NCBI GenBank assembly: GCA_963830385.1
Contig: CAWHMD010000004.1
Span: 310,001 to 374,000 of the forward strand
Direction: 5' to 3'
Origin: Bog-532 sp963830385
GTDB taxonomy: Bacteria; Actinomycetota; Actinomycetes; Streptosporangiales; Streptosporangiaceae
DNA length: 64,000 bases
Below are positions 51,682 to 60,136 of this stretch, one piece after another. The position numbers were made by a program, and so were the translations under genes. The notes beneath the pieces were generated by a model. It worked only from the letters and a program-made list of their open reading frames with translations. It was not told where the DNA came from and ran no database searches. Within the stretch, counting starts at the first letter, position 1. Each line of letters begins with the position of its first letter.

Positions 51682-53052
51682 TCAGCCGCCGAGTTGCTCG
51701 CCGTCGGGGATGTGCTGGGGGCCGGTCAGGTGCACGTCCCCGACCGCCACGACATCGGCACCGAAGGTGACGTCGCCGTCGACCTGGAGGCTGCGGCAGC
51801 GGCGCAGCGACGGGACCCCGGCCGGGAACCGCTGCTCGAAGTCGGGCAGCAGCTTGTAGAAGTCACTGTCCAGCGTGACCACGGGCTCGGGGTCGGCGCT
51901 GGGGCGCAGCTGCCCGTCATCGGTCAGCTCGTAGGCGTCGGAGCGCACCACCAGCAGGTCGTTGGTGGTCTTGACGGGTGCGAACCGCGAGCGGGGGACG
52001 TGGATCGCCCGGGCGCCGGGGATCGAGCCGATCGCCGCGCCCATCGCCGACTCCAGCTGGATCACCGGGGTGCTGGCCGGGTCGCGGGGGTCGACGGTCT
52101 TGTGGTTGGTGATCAGCGGCAGGTCAGGGGCGGCCGGGTCGGCGGCCTGCAGGTCCCGTAGCTTGTGAAGGTCGATCCAGATGTTGTTGGTGTTGTACCA
52201 GCGCCAGCGCTCGACGTCGGTGAACGAGTCGTCACCCTCGGGGACCTGGGCCGTTTCCCGCAGCACCATGTGACCCTGGTAGCTGGCCAGGTGACCACCC
52301 TTGCGGTCGGCCGGGGTGCCGCGGACCGCCTCCAGCGCGAACGGCACCTGCTCGGCCGCCAGCCAGGCGACCGTCCGGACGTCGGCGCGGGCGCCGAGGT
52401 TGTCGGCGTTGGACACGAAGGCGTAGCGCAGCCCGGCCGCGAGCAGGGTGTCGAGCATGCCGGAGGCCGCCAGCGTCGGGTAGATGTCACCGTGCCCGGA
52501 CGGGCACCACTCCAGCTCGGGCTGGGCGGGCCACTCCACCGGCAAGAAATCGTCGGCGCGGATCTTGGGCTCGCGCCCCTGCAGGAAGTCCAGGGGCAGG
52601 CCGGGCAGCTCCAGGCCGTCATAACGGCGCAGCACCGCCAGCGAGGGATCGTGGGTGGCGGCCGAGTTCATCAGCACCAGCGGCACCCGGGACCCGTACC
52701 GTTCCCGCAGGGCCAGCACCTGGGTGGCGATGACGTCGAGGAAGCTCGCGCCCGGCTTCACCTCGAGCAGCGACTTCGGGCCGGACAGGCCCATGCTCGT
52801 GCCCAGGCCGCCGTTCAGCTTGATGATCACCAGCTGGTCCAGCAGCGCGCGGGCCTCGTCGGCCGACGGCTCGGCCAGGTCATCGAGACCCGGTAGCTGC
52901 GCGAGCGGCTCCAGGGCGTCCCCGGGCAGCAGCCCGGCCTCCGGCTCCACCAGCTGCCGCAGGCGCCTGCGCAGGGCGGCCAGCTCGGTGGCGTCCATCC
53001 CGTCGGCTTCGGCCTTGGCCACCACCGCGGCGGCGTAGTCGGGCGTATTCAT
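51682..53052 (-). CDS. UTP-glucose-1-phosphate uridylyltransferase (UDPGP family)
   Basis: 456 residues from ATG (GGAGAGG ribosome site). Makes UDP-glucose from UTP and glucose-1-phosphate. The UDPGP signature LVIIKLNGGLGTSMGLSGPKSLLEV appears in two blocks near residue 75, followed by PLVLMNSAATHDPSLAVLRR, EWCPSGHGDIYPTLAASGM, AFVSNADNLGARAD, and NTNNIWIDL. It is the eukaryote-like UDPGP type rather than GalU. UDP-glucose feeds glycan synthesis, possibly including the polysaccharide operon at 15.7 kb. Confidence 0.95.
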   Translation of the reverse strand: MNTPDYAAAVVAKAEADGMDATELAALRRRLRQLVEPEAGLLPGDALEPLAQLPGLDDLAEPSADEARALLDQLVIIKLNGGLGTSMGLSGPKSLLEVKPGASFLDVIATQVLALRERYGSRVPLVLMNSAATHDPSLAVLRRYDGLELPGLPLDFLQGREPKIRADDFLPVEWPAQPELEWCPSGHGDIYPTLAASGMLDTLLAAGLRYAFVSNADNLGARADVRTVAWLAAEQVPFALEAVRGTPADRKGGHLASYQGHMVLRETAQVPEGDDSFTDVERWRWYNTNNIWIDLHKLRDLQAADPAAPDLPLITNHKTVDPRDPASTPVIQLESAMGAAIGSIPGARAIHVPRSRFAPVKTTNDLLVVRSDAYELTDDGQLRPSADPEPVVTLDSDFYKLLPDFEQRFPAGVPSLRRCRSLQVDGDVTFGADVVAVGDVHLTGPQHIPDGEQLGG

Positions 53053-53066
53053 CGGTGCCTCTCCGG

Positions 53067-53269
53067 TCAGGACACGAACGTGTTGAACGGTTCGGGATCG
53101 GTCCGGAACCCACGGGAAAGCAGGCCCACCGACTCGTGGTCCCCGCGGATCCGTCCCGCGCTGGCCCAGCAGCGAGGCGGACATCCCGCCCAGGTACAGC
53201 GAGCCTAGCGCCTGCAGGTCGACCACCAGATCGGCCGGGGTCGTGACCCGGGTGCAGACGGCCGCCTAA
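53067..53269 (-). pseudogene. C-terminal remnant of an Eis-like GNAT acetyltransferase
   Basis: Between the hydrolase and UDPGP genes the minus strand encodes AAVCTRVTTPADLVVDLQAL, GSLYLGGMSASLL in one frame and, after a shift near 53150, GRIRGDHESVGLLSRGFRTD, PEPFNTFVS and a stop at 53067. This is the recognisable end of the sterol-carrier-like C-terminal domain of Eis-type aminoglycoside/peptide acetyltransferases. The N-terminal GNAT domains are absent: an in-frame TAG precedes the match and the rest of the gap shows nothing. It is a decayed fragment; the shift here needs an extra-base or two-base change, unlike the single-G losses elsewhere. Confidence 0.65.
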
Positions 53270-53360
53270 CGCTGCTGCGGAGCCGGCCCCGTTCCACCAG
53301 CGACCTGGCGGTCGAGGTGGCCGTCACCCCGCTGGTCGCCGTCCGGCCTCGCCACCCTGC

Positions 53361-54176
53361 TCACCGGCGGCTGAGCCGGGCCGCCGTCAGGAACTCCAGG
53401 ACGGCTTGCTGGAAGGCCTCCGGCCGTTCCATGTTCGGGTAGTGCGCGGCGTCCTCGATGCGGGTCGTCCGGCCATTGGCGACCAGGCCGGCCAGGCGTT
53501 CGGCCATGCCGATGTGATCGGCTGAGTCGGCCGCGCCCGGCACCGCCAGCACCGGGACCGCGATCTCGGCGGCCCGCTCCCAGGGGTCTCGTACCGGTAT
53601 GGTCCAGTCCCGCTCTCCGGGACCGTGCTTGCTCAGCGTGCGCCGGGTCATGTCCCGGACCCGGGTGACGACGCCCGGAGCCACGTCGTCGAGGGTACGG
53701 GCAGGCCCGGCGGCGAACAGCGCGAACTGATCGACCGCGCCATCCCGGTCGCCCGCGGTCAGCGCCGCGGTCCACCGTTCCAGCACCGACTTCGTCCACG
53801 GGTCGGTGAACGTCGGCTCGCTGGTGCCGGCCCCGCTGACCACCAGCGCCCGGACCAGGTCCGGGTGCTCGAGCGCGGTGTCGGTCGCGGTGCCCGCCCC
53901 CATCGACACCCCGGCCAGGACGGCCGGGCCGGTGCCGAGCCGGCGCAGCAACGCCGCGATGTCGTCGGCGGCCCGGAAGGGCGCGGTCGCGTTGTCCGAC
54001 GCGCCATGCCCGCGGGCGTCGGGCGCGAGCACCCGGAAACGAGCGGCGAGGGCCGGGATCTGGTCGTCCCACATGTGATGGTCCAGGAAGCCGCCGTGCA
54101 GCAGCACCAGCGGATCACCGGTGCCGGAGTCCTCGTAGGCGAGGAGGCCAGCGTCAGTGTCAAGCCATCGCATCAT
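53361..54176 (-). CDS. Alpha/beta hydrolase
   Basis: 271 residues. VLLHGGFLDHHMWDDQIP, VLAPDARGHGASD, nucleophile elbow GVSMGAGTATD (Ser), late Asp in VLAVPGAADSADH and His in EDAAHYPNMERPEAF give a full catalytic triad. Typical single-domain hydrolase with a short cap. Divergent from a MarR gene; the two operators between them overlap its start codon, so it is the probable target of MarR repression. Confidence 0.92.
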   Translation of the reverse strand: MMRWLDTDAGLLAYEDSGTGDPLVLLHGGFLDHHMWDDQIPALAARFRVLAPDARGHGASDNATAPFRAADDIAALLRRLGTGPAVLAGVSMGAGTATDTALEHPDLVRALVVSGAGTSEPTFTDPWTKSVLERWTAALTAGDRDGAVDQFALFAAGPARTLDDVAPGVVTRVRDMTRRTLSKHGPGERDWTIPVRDPWERAAEIAVPVLAVPGAADSADHIGMAERLAGLVANGRTTRIEDAAHYPNMERPEAFQQAVLEFLTAARLSRR

Positions 54177-54223
54177 GACAACTAAGGTGTCATATCGTCA
54201 GAGATTTGACAACTCAGGTGTCA
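54176..54223. promoter_or_regulatory. Twin MarR operators
   Basis: Two near-identical 17-bp interrupted palindromes: TGACAACTAAGGTGTCA at 54176-54192 and TGACAACTCAGGTGTCA at 54207-54223, differing in one base, start-to-start 31 bp (three helical turns). Site 1 overlaps the hydrolase ATG and site 2 ends 10 bp before the MarR ATG. A TAAT-like element (CATAAT at 54222-54227) just before the MarR start suggests a leaderless transcript. Confidence 0.88.
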
Positions 54224-54233
54224 TAATCAAGAC

Positions 54234-54707
54234 ATGGCTGACCGTGACACACCTCTCGCTCCGGCCGAGCTCGCCGGCCAGCTCGCGGCGGTCTTCGACG
54301 CGGTGGGACCGGTGTACCGGCGGGCGCAACGCAAGGTCGAGGAGGGAGCACCGGTCCACGGCTTGTCCGTGGGGGTGCGCGCCGTGCTGAACCTGCTCCG
54401 TGAGCAGGGCCCGATGACTGTGCCCCAGATGGGCCGGGCCCAGGCCCTCAGCAGGCAGTTCGTGCAGCGCATGGTCAACGAGGCGGTCGCCCGGGACCTG
54501 GCCGAGGCCGTCCCGAACCCCGCGCACAAGCGGTCCGTGCTGATCCGGCTGACCAGCGCGGGCTCAGCTGCCATCGATGCCCTCATCGCGCACGAGCACG
54601 CGCTGCTAGGTCAGGTCGGCGGCGACCTGACCGAGGCCGAGATCGCGGCCTGCCTGCGAGTCCTGAACCGGCTGCTGGACTTCCTCGGGGACGACGACCT
54701 CGGCTGA
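54234..54707 (+). CDS. MarR family transcriptional regulator
   Basis: 157 residues. Winged HTH: VRAVLNLLREQGPMTVPQMG, RAQALSRQFVQRMVNEAVAR, KRSVLIRLTSAGSAAIDALI (wing). Ligand pocket residues lie in the first helix region as usual for MarR. It is divergent from the hydrolase with twin operators overlapping both starts, the classic arrangement for self-repression plus control of the divergent gene. Confidence 0.94.
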   Translation: MADRDTPLAPAELAGQLAAVFDAVGPVYRRAQRKVEEGAPVHGLSVGVRAVLNLLREQGPMTVPQMGRAQALSRQFVQRMVNEAVARDLAEAVPNPAHKRSVLIRLTSAGSAAIDALIAHEHALLGQVGGDLTEAEIAACLRVLNRLLDFLGDDDLG

Positions 54708-54726
54708 CCGGGCGCCCGGTCGGTCG

Positions 54727-55680
54727 TCACAGGTGGTCCTTCAGCTTGATGATCTGCTCAAGCTGGTCACGCTGCGAGGCCAGGCTGGTGGTCGCGATCC
54801 GGATCGCCAGGTGCCGGGCGCCGGCCGCCACGTAGCCGCGCAGCTTCTCCGCCACCACCTCCGGCGGGCCGGCCGCCAGCGCCTGGATCTGCGCCAGCTG
54901 CTCGACCGGCATCCCGTAGCTCGCCTGGGCGAACGTGCCGAGCAGCTCCCGGCCCCGCTCGACGGTATCGGTCACCACCACCGACACGAACAGCGCCGGG
55001 GTCACCGCCGATGCGTCCCGGCCCGCCCCGGCCGCGGCGGCCCGCACCGCGGCCAGCCCGGCCGCGTAATCGCCGGCCGACGGCGGGTACGGCATCCACC
55101 CGTCGTAACGCCGTCCGGTCCGCCGCAACGCCGACTCCGACGCCCCGCCCAGCCACACCGGCGGTCCGCCCGGCCGGGCCGGGCTGGTCATCGGCGGCAA
55201 CGGCCCGAACCGGAGCAGCGAACCCTCGAACGAGCCGCCTCCCTCCGGCTCGGTCCACAGCTGGCGCCACAGCGCCACCGTCTCGTCCAGCCGGGTGAAC
55301 CGCCGCTCCCACGGGACCTCCGACAGCGCGTGCTGCGGCTCGCCGAACCGCCCGGGGAACGCGGCCCCGACGGTGAGCACGAGCCGTCCGCCCGACAGCA
55401 GGTCGATGGAGGCGAGCGTCTGAGCCGCCTGGACCGGCCGCCGCAGCACCGGCAGCAGCGCGGCCGTCCCGAGCGTCACCCGGCTGGTCAGCGGGGCCAC
55501 GGCGGCCAGCATGGTGAGAGCCTCCACGCGGGGGGTGAGCAGAAGATCGTTCACCCACAGGGACGAGTAGCCGAGCTCCTCGGCCCGCACCGCGAAGTCC
55601 AGCAGTTCGCGCGGATCGGTTCCCGGCCCCCACTGCGCCCGCCCGATCGGGATCAGTACCCCCAGGTCAATGTCATCCAT
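54727..55680 (-). CDS. LLM class flavin (F420)-dependent oxidoreductase
   Basis: 317 residues from the ATG of MDDIDLGVLIPIGR. Luciferase-like TIM barrel: LLDFAVRAEELGYSSLWVND, LTMLAAVAPLTSRVTLGTAA, LRRPVQAAQTLASIDLLSGG, RLVLTVGAAFPGRFG, PPVWLGGASESALRRTGRRY, DGWMPYPPS. The set of motifs fits F420-dependent members common in actinobacteria. Substrate unknown. It faces an HTH/MmyB-like regulator that starts 87 bp away and may control it. Confidence 0.92.
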   Translation of the reverse strand: MDDIDLGVLIPIGRAQWGPGTDPRELLDFAVRAEELGYSSLWVNDLLLTPRVEALTMLAAVAPLTSRVTLGTAALLPVLRRPVQAAQTLASIDLLSGGRLVLTVGAAFPGRFGEPQHALSEVPWERRFTRLDETVALWRQLWTEPEGGGSFEGSLLRFGPLPPMTSPARPGGPPVWLGGASESALRRTGRRYDGWMPYPPSAGDYAAGLAAVRAAAAGAGRDASAVTPALFVSVVVTDTVERGRELLGTFAQASYGMPVEQLAQIQALAAGPPEVVAEKLRGYVAAGARHLAIRIATTSLASQRDQLEQIIKLKDHL

Positions 55681-55767
55681 GCCAGGAATCCTGCGGGCGG
55701 CCGGGTAGCCCGGCAATTCCCGGCCGGGAATCGCGCGGATGCGCCGGAGGCGGCTACAACTGAAAGG

Positions 55768-56526
55768 GTGGACTTCCCCGCCGCGCTGAAGGCCCGCCGC
55801 GGCTCCCGGCGGCTGAGCCAGCTCGAGCTGGCCCTGCGGGCCGGGACGACCCAGCGGCACCTGAGCTTCATCGAGAGCGGCCGGTCGGCCCCGGGCCGGG
55901 AGATGGTCATCCGGCTGGCCGAGTCGCTCGGCCTGCCGCTGCGCGAGCGCAACGAGCTGCTGCTGCTGGCCGGCTACGCGCCCGCCTACCCGGAGACCGC
56001 GCTCGACAGCCCCGACCTGGCCCCGGTCATGGGCGCGCTCGCCCACGTCCTCGACGCGCACCGGCCGTACCCGGCGATCGTGATCGACCGGTACGGCCAG
56101 ATCGTCGCGGCCAACGCGGGCCAGGCGATCCTGACCGACGGGTGCGCCGAGCGCCTGCACGCCAACGCCTACCGGCTCGCCCTGCACCCGGACGGGATGG
56201 CCCCCCGCATCGCCAACTTCGCCGAGTGGGCCTGGCACGTACTGGACGCGATGGCGGCCGAGCTCGCCCGCAACCCCGACGAGCGGCTGGCGGCGCTGTA
56301 CGCCGAGCTCCGCGCCTACGTCCCGGCGGCTCGGGTCGCGCCGGGCCATCTGGGCTTTGCGGTCCCGCTCGAGCTGCGAACGGCGCACGGCGACCTGCGC
56401 CTGATGACCACCATCACCAGCTTCGCCACCGCCGTCGACGTCACCGTCTCCGAGCTCAAGCTGGAGGCCTTCCTGCCCGCCGATCAGGCCACTTCGGCCG
56501 CGCTGAGCGACGTGACGTGGCCGTAG
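55768..56526 (+). CDS. XRE-family HTH regulator with MmyB-like ligand-binding domain
   Basis: 252 residues from GTG. N-terminal XRE HTH (PAALKARRGSRRLSQLELAL, RAGTTQRHLSFIESGRSAPG), then the MmyB-like PAS-related domain (HRPYPAIVIDRYGQIVAANA, ANAYRLALHPDGMAPRIANF, LGFAVPLELRTAHGDLRLMT). Such regulators bind hydrophobic ligands, for example fatty acids. Divergent from the LLM oxidoreductase, the likely target. Confidence 0.92.
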   Translation: MDFPAALKARRGSRRLSQLELALRAGTTQRHLSFIESGRSAPGREMVIRLAESLGLPLRERNELLLLAGYAPAYPETALDSPDLAPVMGALAHVLDAHRPYPAIVIDRYGQIVAANAGQAILTDGCAERLHANAYRLALHPDGMAPRIANFAEWAWHVLDAMAAELARNPDERLAALYAELRAYVPAARVAPGHLGFAVPLELRTAHGDLRLMTTITSFATAVDVTVSELKLEAFLPADQATSAALSDVTWP

Positions 56527-56641
56527 CAGGCGACACGGTCTGACCTGAACAATTACCAATTTAATATTTCGGCCAAGAGTGGCCGATTTCGCGTGTTCTG
56601 CGGCCCGACAGCGATAACGTCGTCTGCCGGGGGTGGTAGGT

Positions 56642-57658
56642 ATGGGCTCAAAGGAGCTGACCGAGCACCCCGGCAGCCGGACTCGGCCAACCGAACCACC
56701 GTGGGGCCGGGTGCTGGCCGACACGGTCAGGCTGGCCGTGGTGCGGCGGCGCTTTACCGCTCTCGGTGTGATCGCGTTGATCCTGGCGGCGGTGGTCGTG
56801 CTCGTCGTCTGGCTCACCGGCGGCTTCAGCAGCACCGCGTCCCGGGCCGCCCAGCCGTCGCGGGCGGTCAAGTCCACTCCGGCCCGCCCCGCTCCGGCCC
56901 GGCCCGCCCCGGTGACCGGCCCGCAGGCCCAGGCCGCCACCTGGATCGCCGGTCAGGTCGGCGGCAGCGCGGTCATCGCCTGCGATCCGGGCATGTGCTC
57001 GTTGCTCCAGCAGCACGGGGTGGCTGCGGGACGGCTGGTGTCGCTGCGTTCGGCCGCCGCCAGCGGGTTCGGCGCCGGCGTGCTCGTGGTCTCCCCGTCG
57101 GCCGATGGCAAGCTGGCTGCCCAGTGTGCGCCCGCACTGATCGCGAGTTTCGGTGCTGGTGCGCGCCGGGTCGAGGTCTGCGCGGCCGCGACCGGCGGGG
57201 TCGCCGCCTACCAGACTGCGCTGGCAGCCGACCTGGCCGCGCGCCGATCGGCCGGATCCCAGCTGACCCGCAATGCCCATATCCGGTTCACCGGGCCCGA
57301 CGCCGCTGAACTGCGGGCGGGCGAGGTGGACACCAGGCTGCTGGCCACGCTGGCCGCGCTCTCGTCCCAGTACACGTTCGAGGTGGGTCCGTTCGGCGAC
57401 ACCGCCCCCGGTGGCCCGGTGCTGTTCCGGTCGGCCACGATCACTGGTGTCGGCGGTGGCCGGTCAGCGGCCCTGGCCATGGTCCGTGCGCAGAGCCCAC
57501 CGTACGTGCCCACGCGTGCCGCCGCCGCCGGACCGGACGGCCTGAGCATCGAATTCGCGGTACCCAGCCCGTTGGGAGTGCTGTCACCGGTGCTTGACAA
57601 TTCCGCGCCACCGTCGGCCTCGGCCAGTGGTGCAGTTCCGATGAGATCCAGGTCGTGA
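56642..57658 (+). CDS. Hypothetical single-helix membrane protein
   Basis: 338 residues from the ATG after GGGGGTGG; a GTG nine bases earlier is an alternative. A short N-terminal cytosolic part, one membrane helix (FTALGVIALILAAVVVLVVW), a Pro/Ala linker (TPARPAPARPAPV) and a large extracellular region with two Cys in a CDPGMCSLL motif. No domain was recognised. It is followed by the DUF4397 gene 19 bp later; in this kind of pair a class F sortase often completes the operon, but none is visible. Confidence 0.6.
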   Translation: MGSKELTEHPGSRTRPTEPPWGRVLADTVRLAVVRRRFTALGVIALILAAVVVLVVWLTGGFSSTASRAAQPSRAVKSTPARPAPARPAPVTGPQAQAATWIAGQVGGSAVIACDPGMCSLLQQHGVAAGRLVSLRSAAASGFGAGVLVVSPSADGKLAAQCAPALIASFGAGARRVEVCAAATGGVAAYQTALAADLAARRSAGSQLTRNAHIRFTGPDAAELRAGEVDTRLLATLAALSSQYTFEVGPFGDTAPGGPVLFRSATITGVGGGRSAALAMVRAQSPPYVPTRAAAAGPDGLSIEFAVPSPLGVLSPVLDNSAPPSASASGAVPMRSRS

Positions 57659-57677
57659 AATGAGGGGTGGACTGACC

Positions 57678-58711
57678 ATGCGTATGTGGCGCGGGCGGCT
57701 CGCCTGGCTGGCGATCATCGCCGCCCTGCTCGGCGGCGTGGCGGCCCTGGTGGCAGCGGCGGCCCCGGCGGCCTCGGCGGCCCCGGTGTCCGGGCCCGGG
57801 TGGATCCGGACGACCAGGCCGTCCGGATGGATCCGGATCGCTCACCTGTCGCCCCAGGCGCCGGCCATGGACATGTACCTGTACCCCTTCGGCGATCCCG
57901 GGCACCCGGTGGTGCTGCGAGACGTCAAGTACGGCGCCGTCTCCGATTACGTCCCGGTCGCACCCGGCCAGTACACCGTGGCGATGCGTGGCTTCGGGGC
58001 CTCGGCCACCAGCAAACCCGCGCTGACTACGAGCTTCATGGTGACCGGGGGAATCGCCTTCACCCTCGCCGCCCTCGGGCCGGACCCCGGCCTGCGTACG
58101 GAGGTGCTGCGCGACCAGATGACCGCGCCGTCGGGTAAGGCCGTGGTGCGGGTCCTGCAGGCCTCGCTCAAGCAGCATCAGGTCACGGTCAGCTACGGGC
58201 CGGACGTGCTCGCACACCAGCTTGCTTTCGGCTCCGCCACCTCCTACACGGCCGTCTCGCCCGCCACCCGGACCGTGCAGTTCACCGCGCCGGGTGAGCA
58301 CGCTGCCCAGTCGGTCGCCCTGGGCGCCGGCAGCGTGCACACGATCGTCGTGCTCGACGACCCGTCCGGGCTGAAGGTTGACGTCGTGACCGATGCGGCC
58401 GGCAGCCGGGCCAAGCCGGCCGGAGGGGTTCAGGCCGGGTTCGGCGGGACCGCGCCGATCCCGGGCCCGAACCCGGCGCCCTGGCTGGCGCTGATCGGGC
58501 CGGCGGCCTGCTGGCCGCCGCCGGCCTCATCGCGCTGTGCCGGCCTCACCTCTACGAGCCGGCCGAATCTCCCCTGCCGGTGGCCGAGTCGGCGCTTCTG
58601 GTCGCTGAGCCTCCCCTCGAGGTGGCCAGCGCGGTGATCACGACCCCCGCGGTGCCCGTGCGCGAGCCTTCATGCCGCTCATCCTGGGCTCATCGCTCCG
58701 GGTGGTACTGA
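57678..58711 (+). CDS. DUF4397 secreted membrane-anchored protein, frameshifted before its C-terminal helix
   Basis: Starts at ATG (GAGGGG upstream); signal peptide RLAWLAIIAALLGGVAALVA followed by DUF4397: WIRIAHLSPQAPAMDMYLYP, YGAVSDYVPVAPGQYTVAMR, GKAVVRVLQASLKQHQVTVS, VVLDDPSGLKVDVVTDAAG. At the GGG of 58497-58499 the frame breaks. Adding one G yields a membrane anchor ALIGAGGLLAAAGLIALCRP and a short cytosolic tail to TGA 58709-58711, about 345 residues; as written the tail is Pro/Arg/Ser nonsense to 58637. Its corrected end overlaps the convergent response regulator. Confidence 0.85.
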
Positions 58712-59388
58712 GGAGGATCGGCGGCGCCGCGGCTGGCGAAGCCGGTCTGGTAGGCCAGCACCACCGCCTGCACCCGGTCGCGCAGCCCGAGCTTGGCCAG
58801 GATCCGGGCGACGTGGGTCTTGACCGTGGTCTCGGCCACCACCAGTTCGGCGGCGATCTCGGCGTTGGCCAGCCCGCGGGCGATCAGCCGCAGCACGTCC
58901 AGCTCCCGGTCGGTCAGCACCGCCAGCTGGGCGGGTAGCCCCCGCGGCTGGGCGGGCTCGACGAAGCGCTCGACCAGGCGGCGGGTGATGGCCGGGTCGA
59001 TGAGCGAGTCGCCGGTGGCGGCGGCCCGGACGGCAGCGATCAGCCGGGTCGACGGGGCGTCCTTGAGCAGGAATCCGGCTGCGCCGGCCTGGAGCGCCCG
59101 GTAGACGTACTCGTTCTGGTCGAAGGTCGTGAGGACGACGATCGTCGGCGGGCGGGCCTGCCGCAGGATCTGCTCGGTGGCCGACAGCCCGTCGAGTTCG
59201 GGCATCCGGATGTCCATCAGGATCACGTCGGGCTCGGTCAGCTGGGCCTGGCGGATCGCCTCGTGGCCGGTGTCGGCCTCGGCGACCACCTCGATGTCTC
59301 CCTCGGCCTCCAGGATCACCCGGAACCCGGTGCGGACGAGGGTCTGGTCGTCGGCCAGCAGCACCCGGATCTTCGCGGACATACCCAT
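58690..59388 (-). CDS. NarL/LuxR-family response regulator
   Basis: 232 residues (MGMSAKIRV; MSAKIRV at 59382 equally good). Receiver: RVLLADDQTLVRTGFRVILE, VILMDIRMPELDGLSATEQI with phospho-Asp, VVLTTFDQNEYVYRALQAGA, LKDA. C-terminal LuxR HTH: LTDRELDVLRLIARGLANAE, IAAELVVAETTVKTHVARIL. It is divergent from the sensor/kinase set at 59551-62422 across a gap with an 8-3-8 perfect palindrome, so it most likely regulates that cluster and receives phosphate from the second kinase. Confidence 0.94.
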   Translation of the reverse strand: MGMSAKIRVLLADDQTLVRTGFRVILEAEGDIEVVAEADTGHEAIRQAQLTEPDVILMDIRMPELDGLSATEQILRQARPPTIVVLTTFDQNEYVYRALQAGAAGFLLKDAPSTRLIAAVRAAATGDSLIDPAITRRLVERFVEPAQPRGLPAQLAVLTDRELDVLRLIARGLANAEIAAELVVAETTVKTHVARILAKLGLRDRVQAVVLAYQTGFASRGAADPPQYHPER

Positions 59389-59450
59389 GATTGTGCCGGT
59401 CACGGCCGTGATCACCGAGTCATCCTTGAGAACGACACGCGGCTGAAACG

Positions 59451-59469
59451 TCGTCCTGAGGCAGGACGA
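59451..59469. promoter_or_regulatory. Perfect 8-3-8 palindrome, likely response-regulator site
   Basis: TCGTCCTG and CAGGACGA separated by AGG. It sits 63 bp from the regulator start and 82 bp from the membrane-protein start, a position suitable for control of both divergent transcripts. A GGGGAGAGG ribosome site precedes the rightward gene. Confidence 0.65.
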
Positions 59470-59550
59470 TGACTACGGGCCCCGCTCCCTAGCGTCAATG
59501 GCATCGACGTCGAACCTCGGAAACGACGTCACCGGGGAGAGGAAAACCCA

Positions 59551-60105
59551 ATGAACGCCATCTTCAAGGGACTGCGACCGCTCGATTACGTGCTGGCGGC
59601 CCTGGCCACCGGGGCCGGTGTGTACCTGATGCTCGAGAACATGACGACCAACGGGCACGGGCTGGCGCATCCGCTGTCCACGACTACGGCGGCGATGCTG
59701 CCCGTCTTCCTGGCCGTGACCGTGCCGATCCTGTGGCGCCGGCGCAACATTCTCGCGGTGGTCGGGGTTACCACGATCGCCCTGGTCGTGCACGTGGTCC
59801 TGTTCGGCTGGCTGACCCGCTGTGGCGTGGTGCTTCCGCTGTCGTTCGCGCTGGCCTACGCGGTGGCCCGGTTCGCCGTCGGCCGGCGGGATCATCTGAT
59901 CGCCCTCGCGGGCATCTTGCTGCTCCAGGTCGTGACCATTGCCCGCGACTCCTCGATCGACACCCTGGTCAGCGCGCTGCCCCTCGCGGTGGCGGGCGGG
60001 GCGATCTTCTATGGGATTGGCCGGTTCGTGCAGGTTAAGGTGAACAAGAGGGCGCGCAACCAGGTGAGCGATGAGCAGCCCGCTGCCGCAACGGTTGCTG
60101 CCTGA
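59551..60105 (+). CDS. Stand-alone membrane protein homologous to the sensor domain of the next gene
   Basis: 184 residues, GAGAGG ribosome site. Five or six membrane helices. It shares a clear pattern with the N-terminal domain of the downstream pseudokinase: a start of form RGLRPLDYVLAALATG versus RGIKAGDWILAGLLTA, PVFLAVTVPILWRRRNILAV versus PVFAAATVPVLWWRRNLFAV, and LFGWLTRCG versus LFGWVTRCG. It ends with a charged tail (NKRARNQVSDEQ) and no kinase domain. It appears to be a duplicated sensor module, perhaps an accessory subunit. Confidence 0.82.
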   Translation: MNAIFKGLRPLDYVLAALATGAGVYLMLENMTTNGHGLAHPLSTTTAAMLPVFLAVTVPILWRRRNILAVVGVTTIALVVHVVLFGWLTRCGVVLPLSFALAYAVARFAVGRRDHLIALAGILLLQVVTIARDSSIDTLVSALPLAVAGGAIFYGIGRFVQVKVNKRARNQVSDEQPAAATVAA

Positions 60106-60136
60106 ATGCCGGCCTGGGGCGGGATGAGGCACAGCC

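Noticed and set aside
53055..53246. 63-codon plus-strand ORF in the gap near 53.1 kb
   Set aside because: No ribosome site or motif, and the opposite strand has clear similarity to an Eis C-terminal domain.
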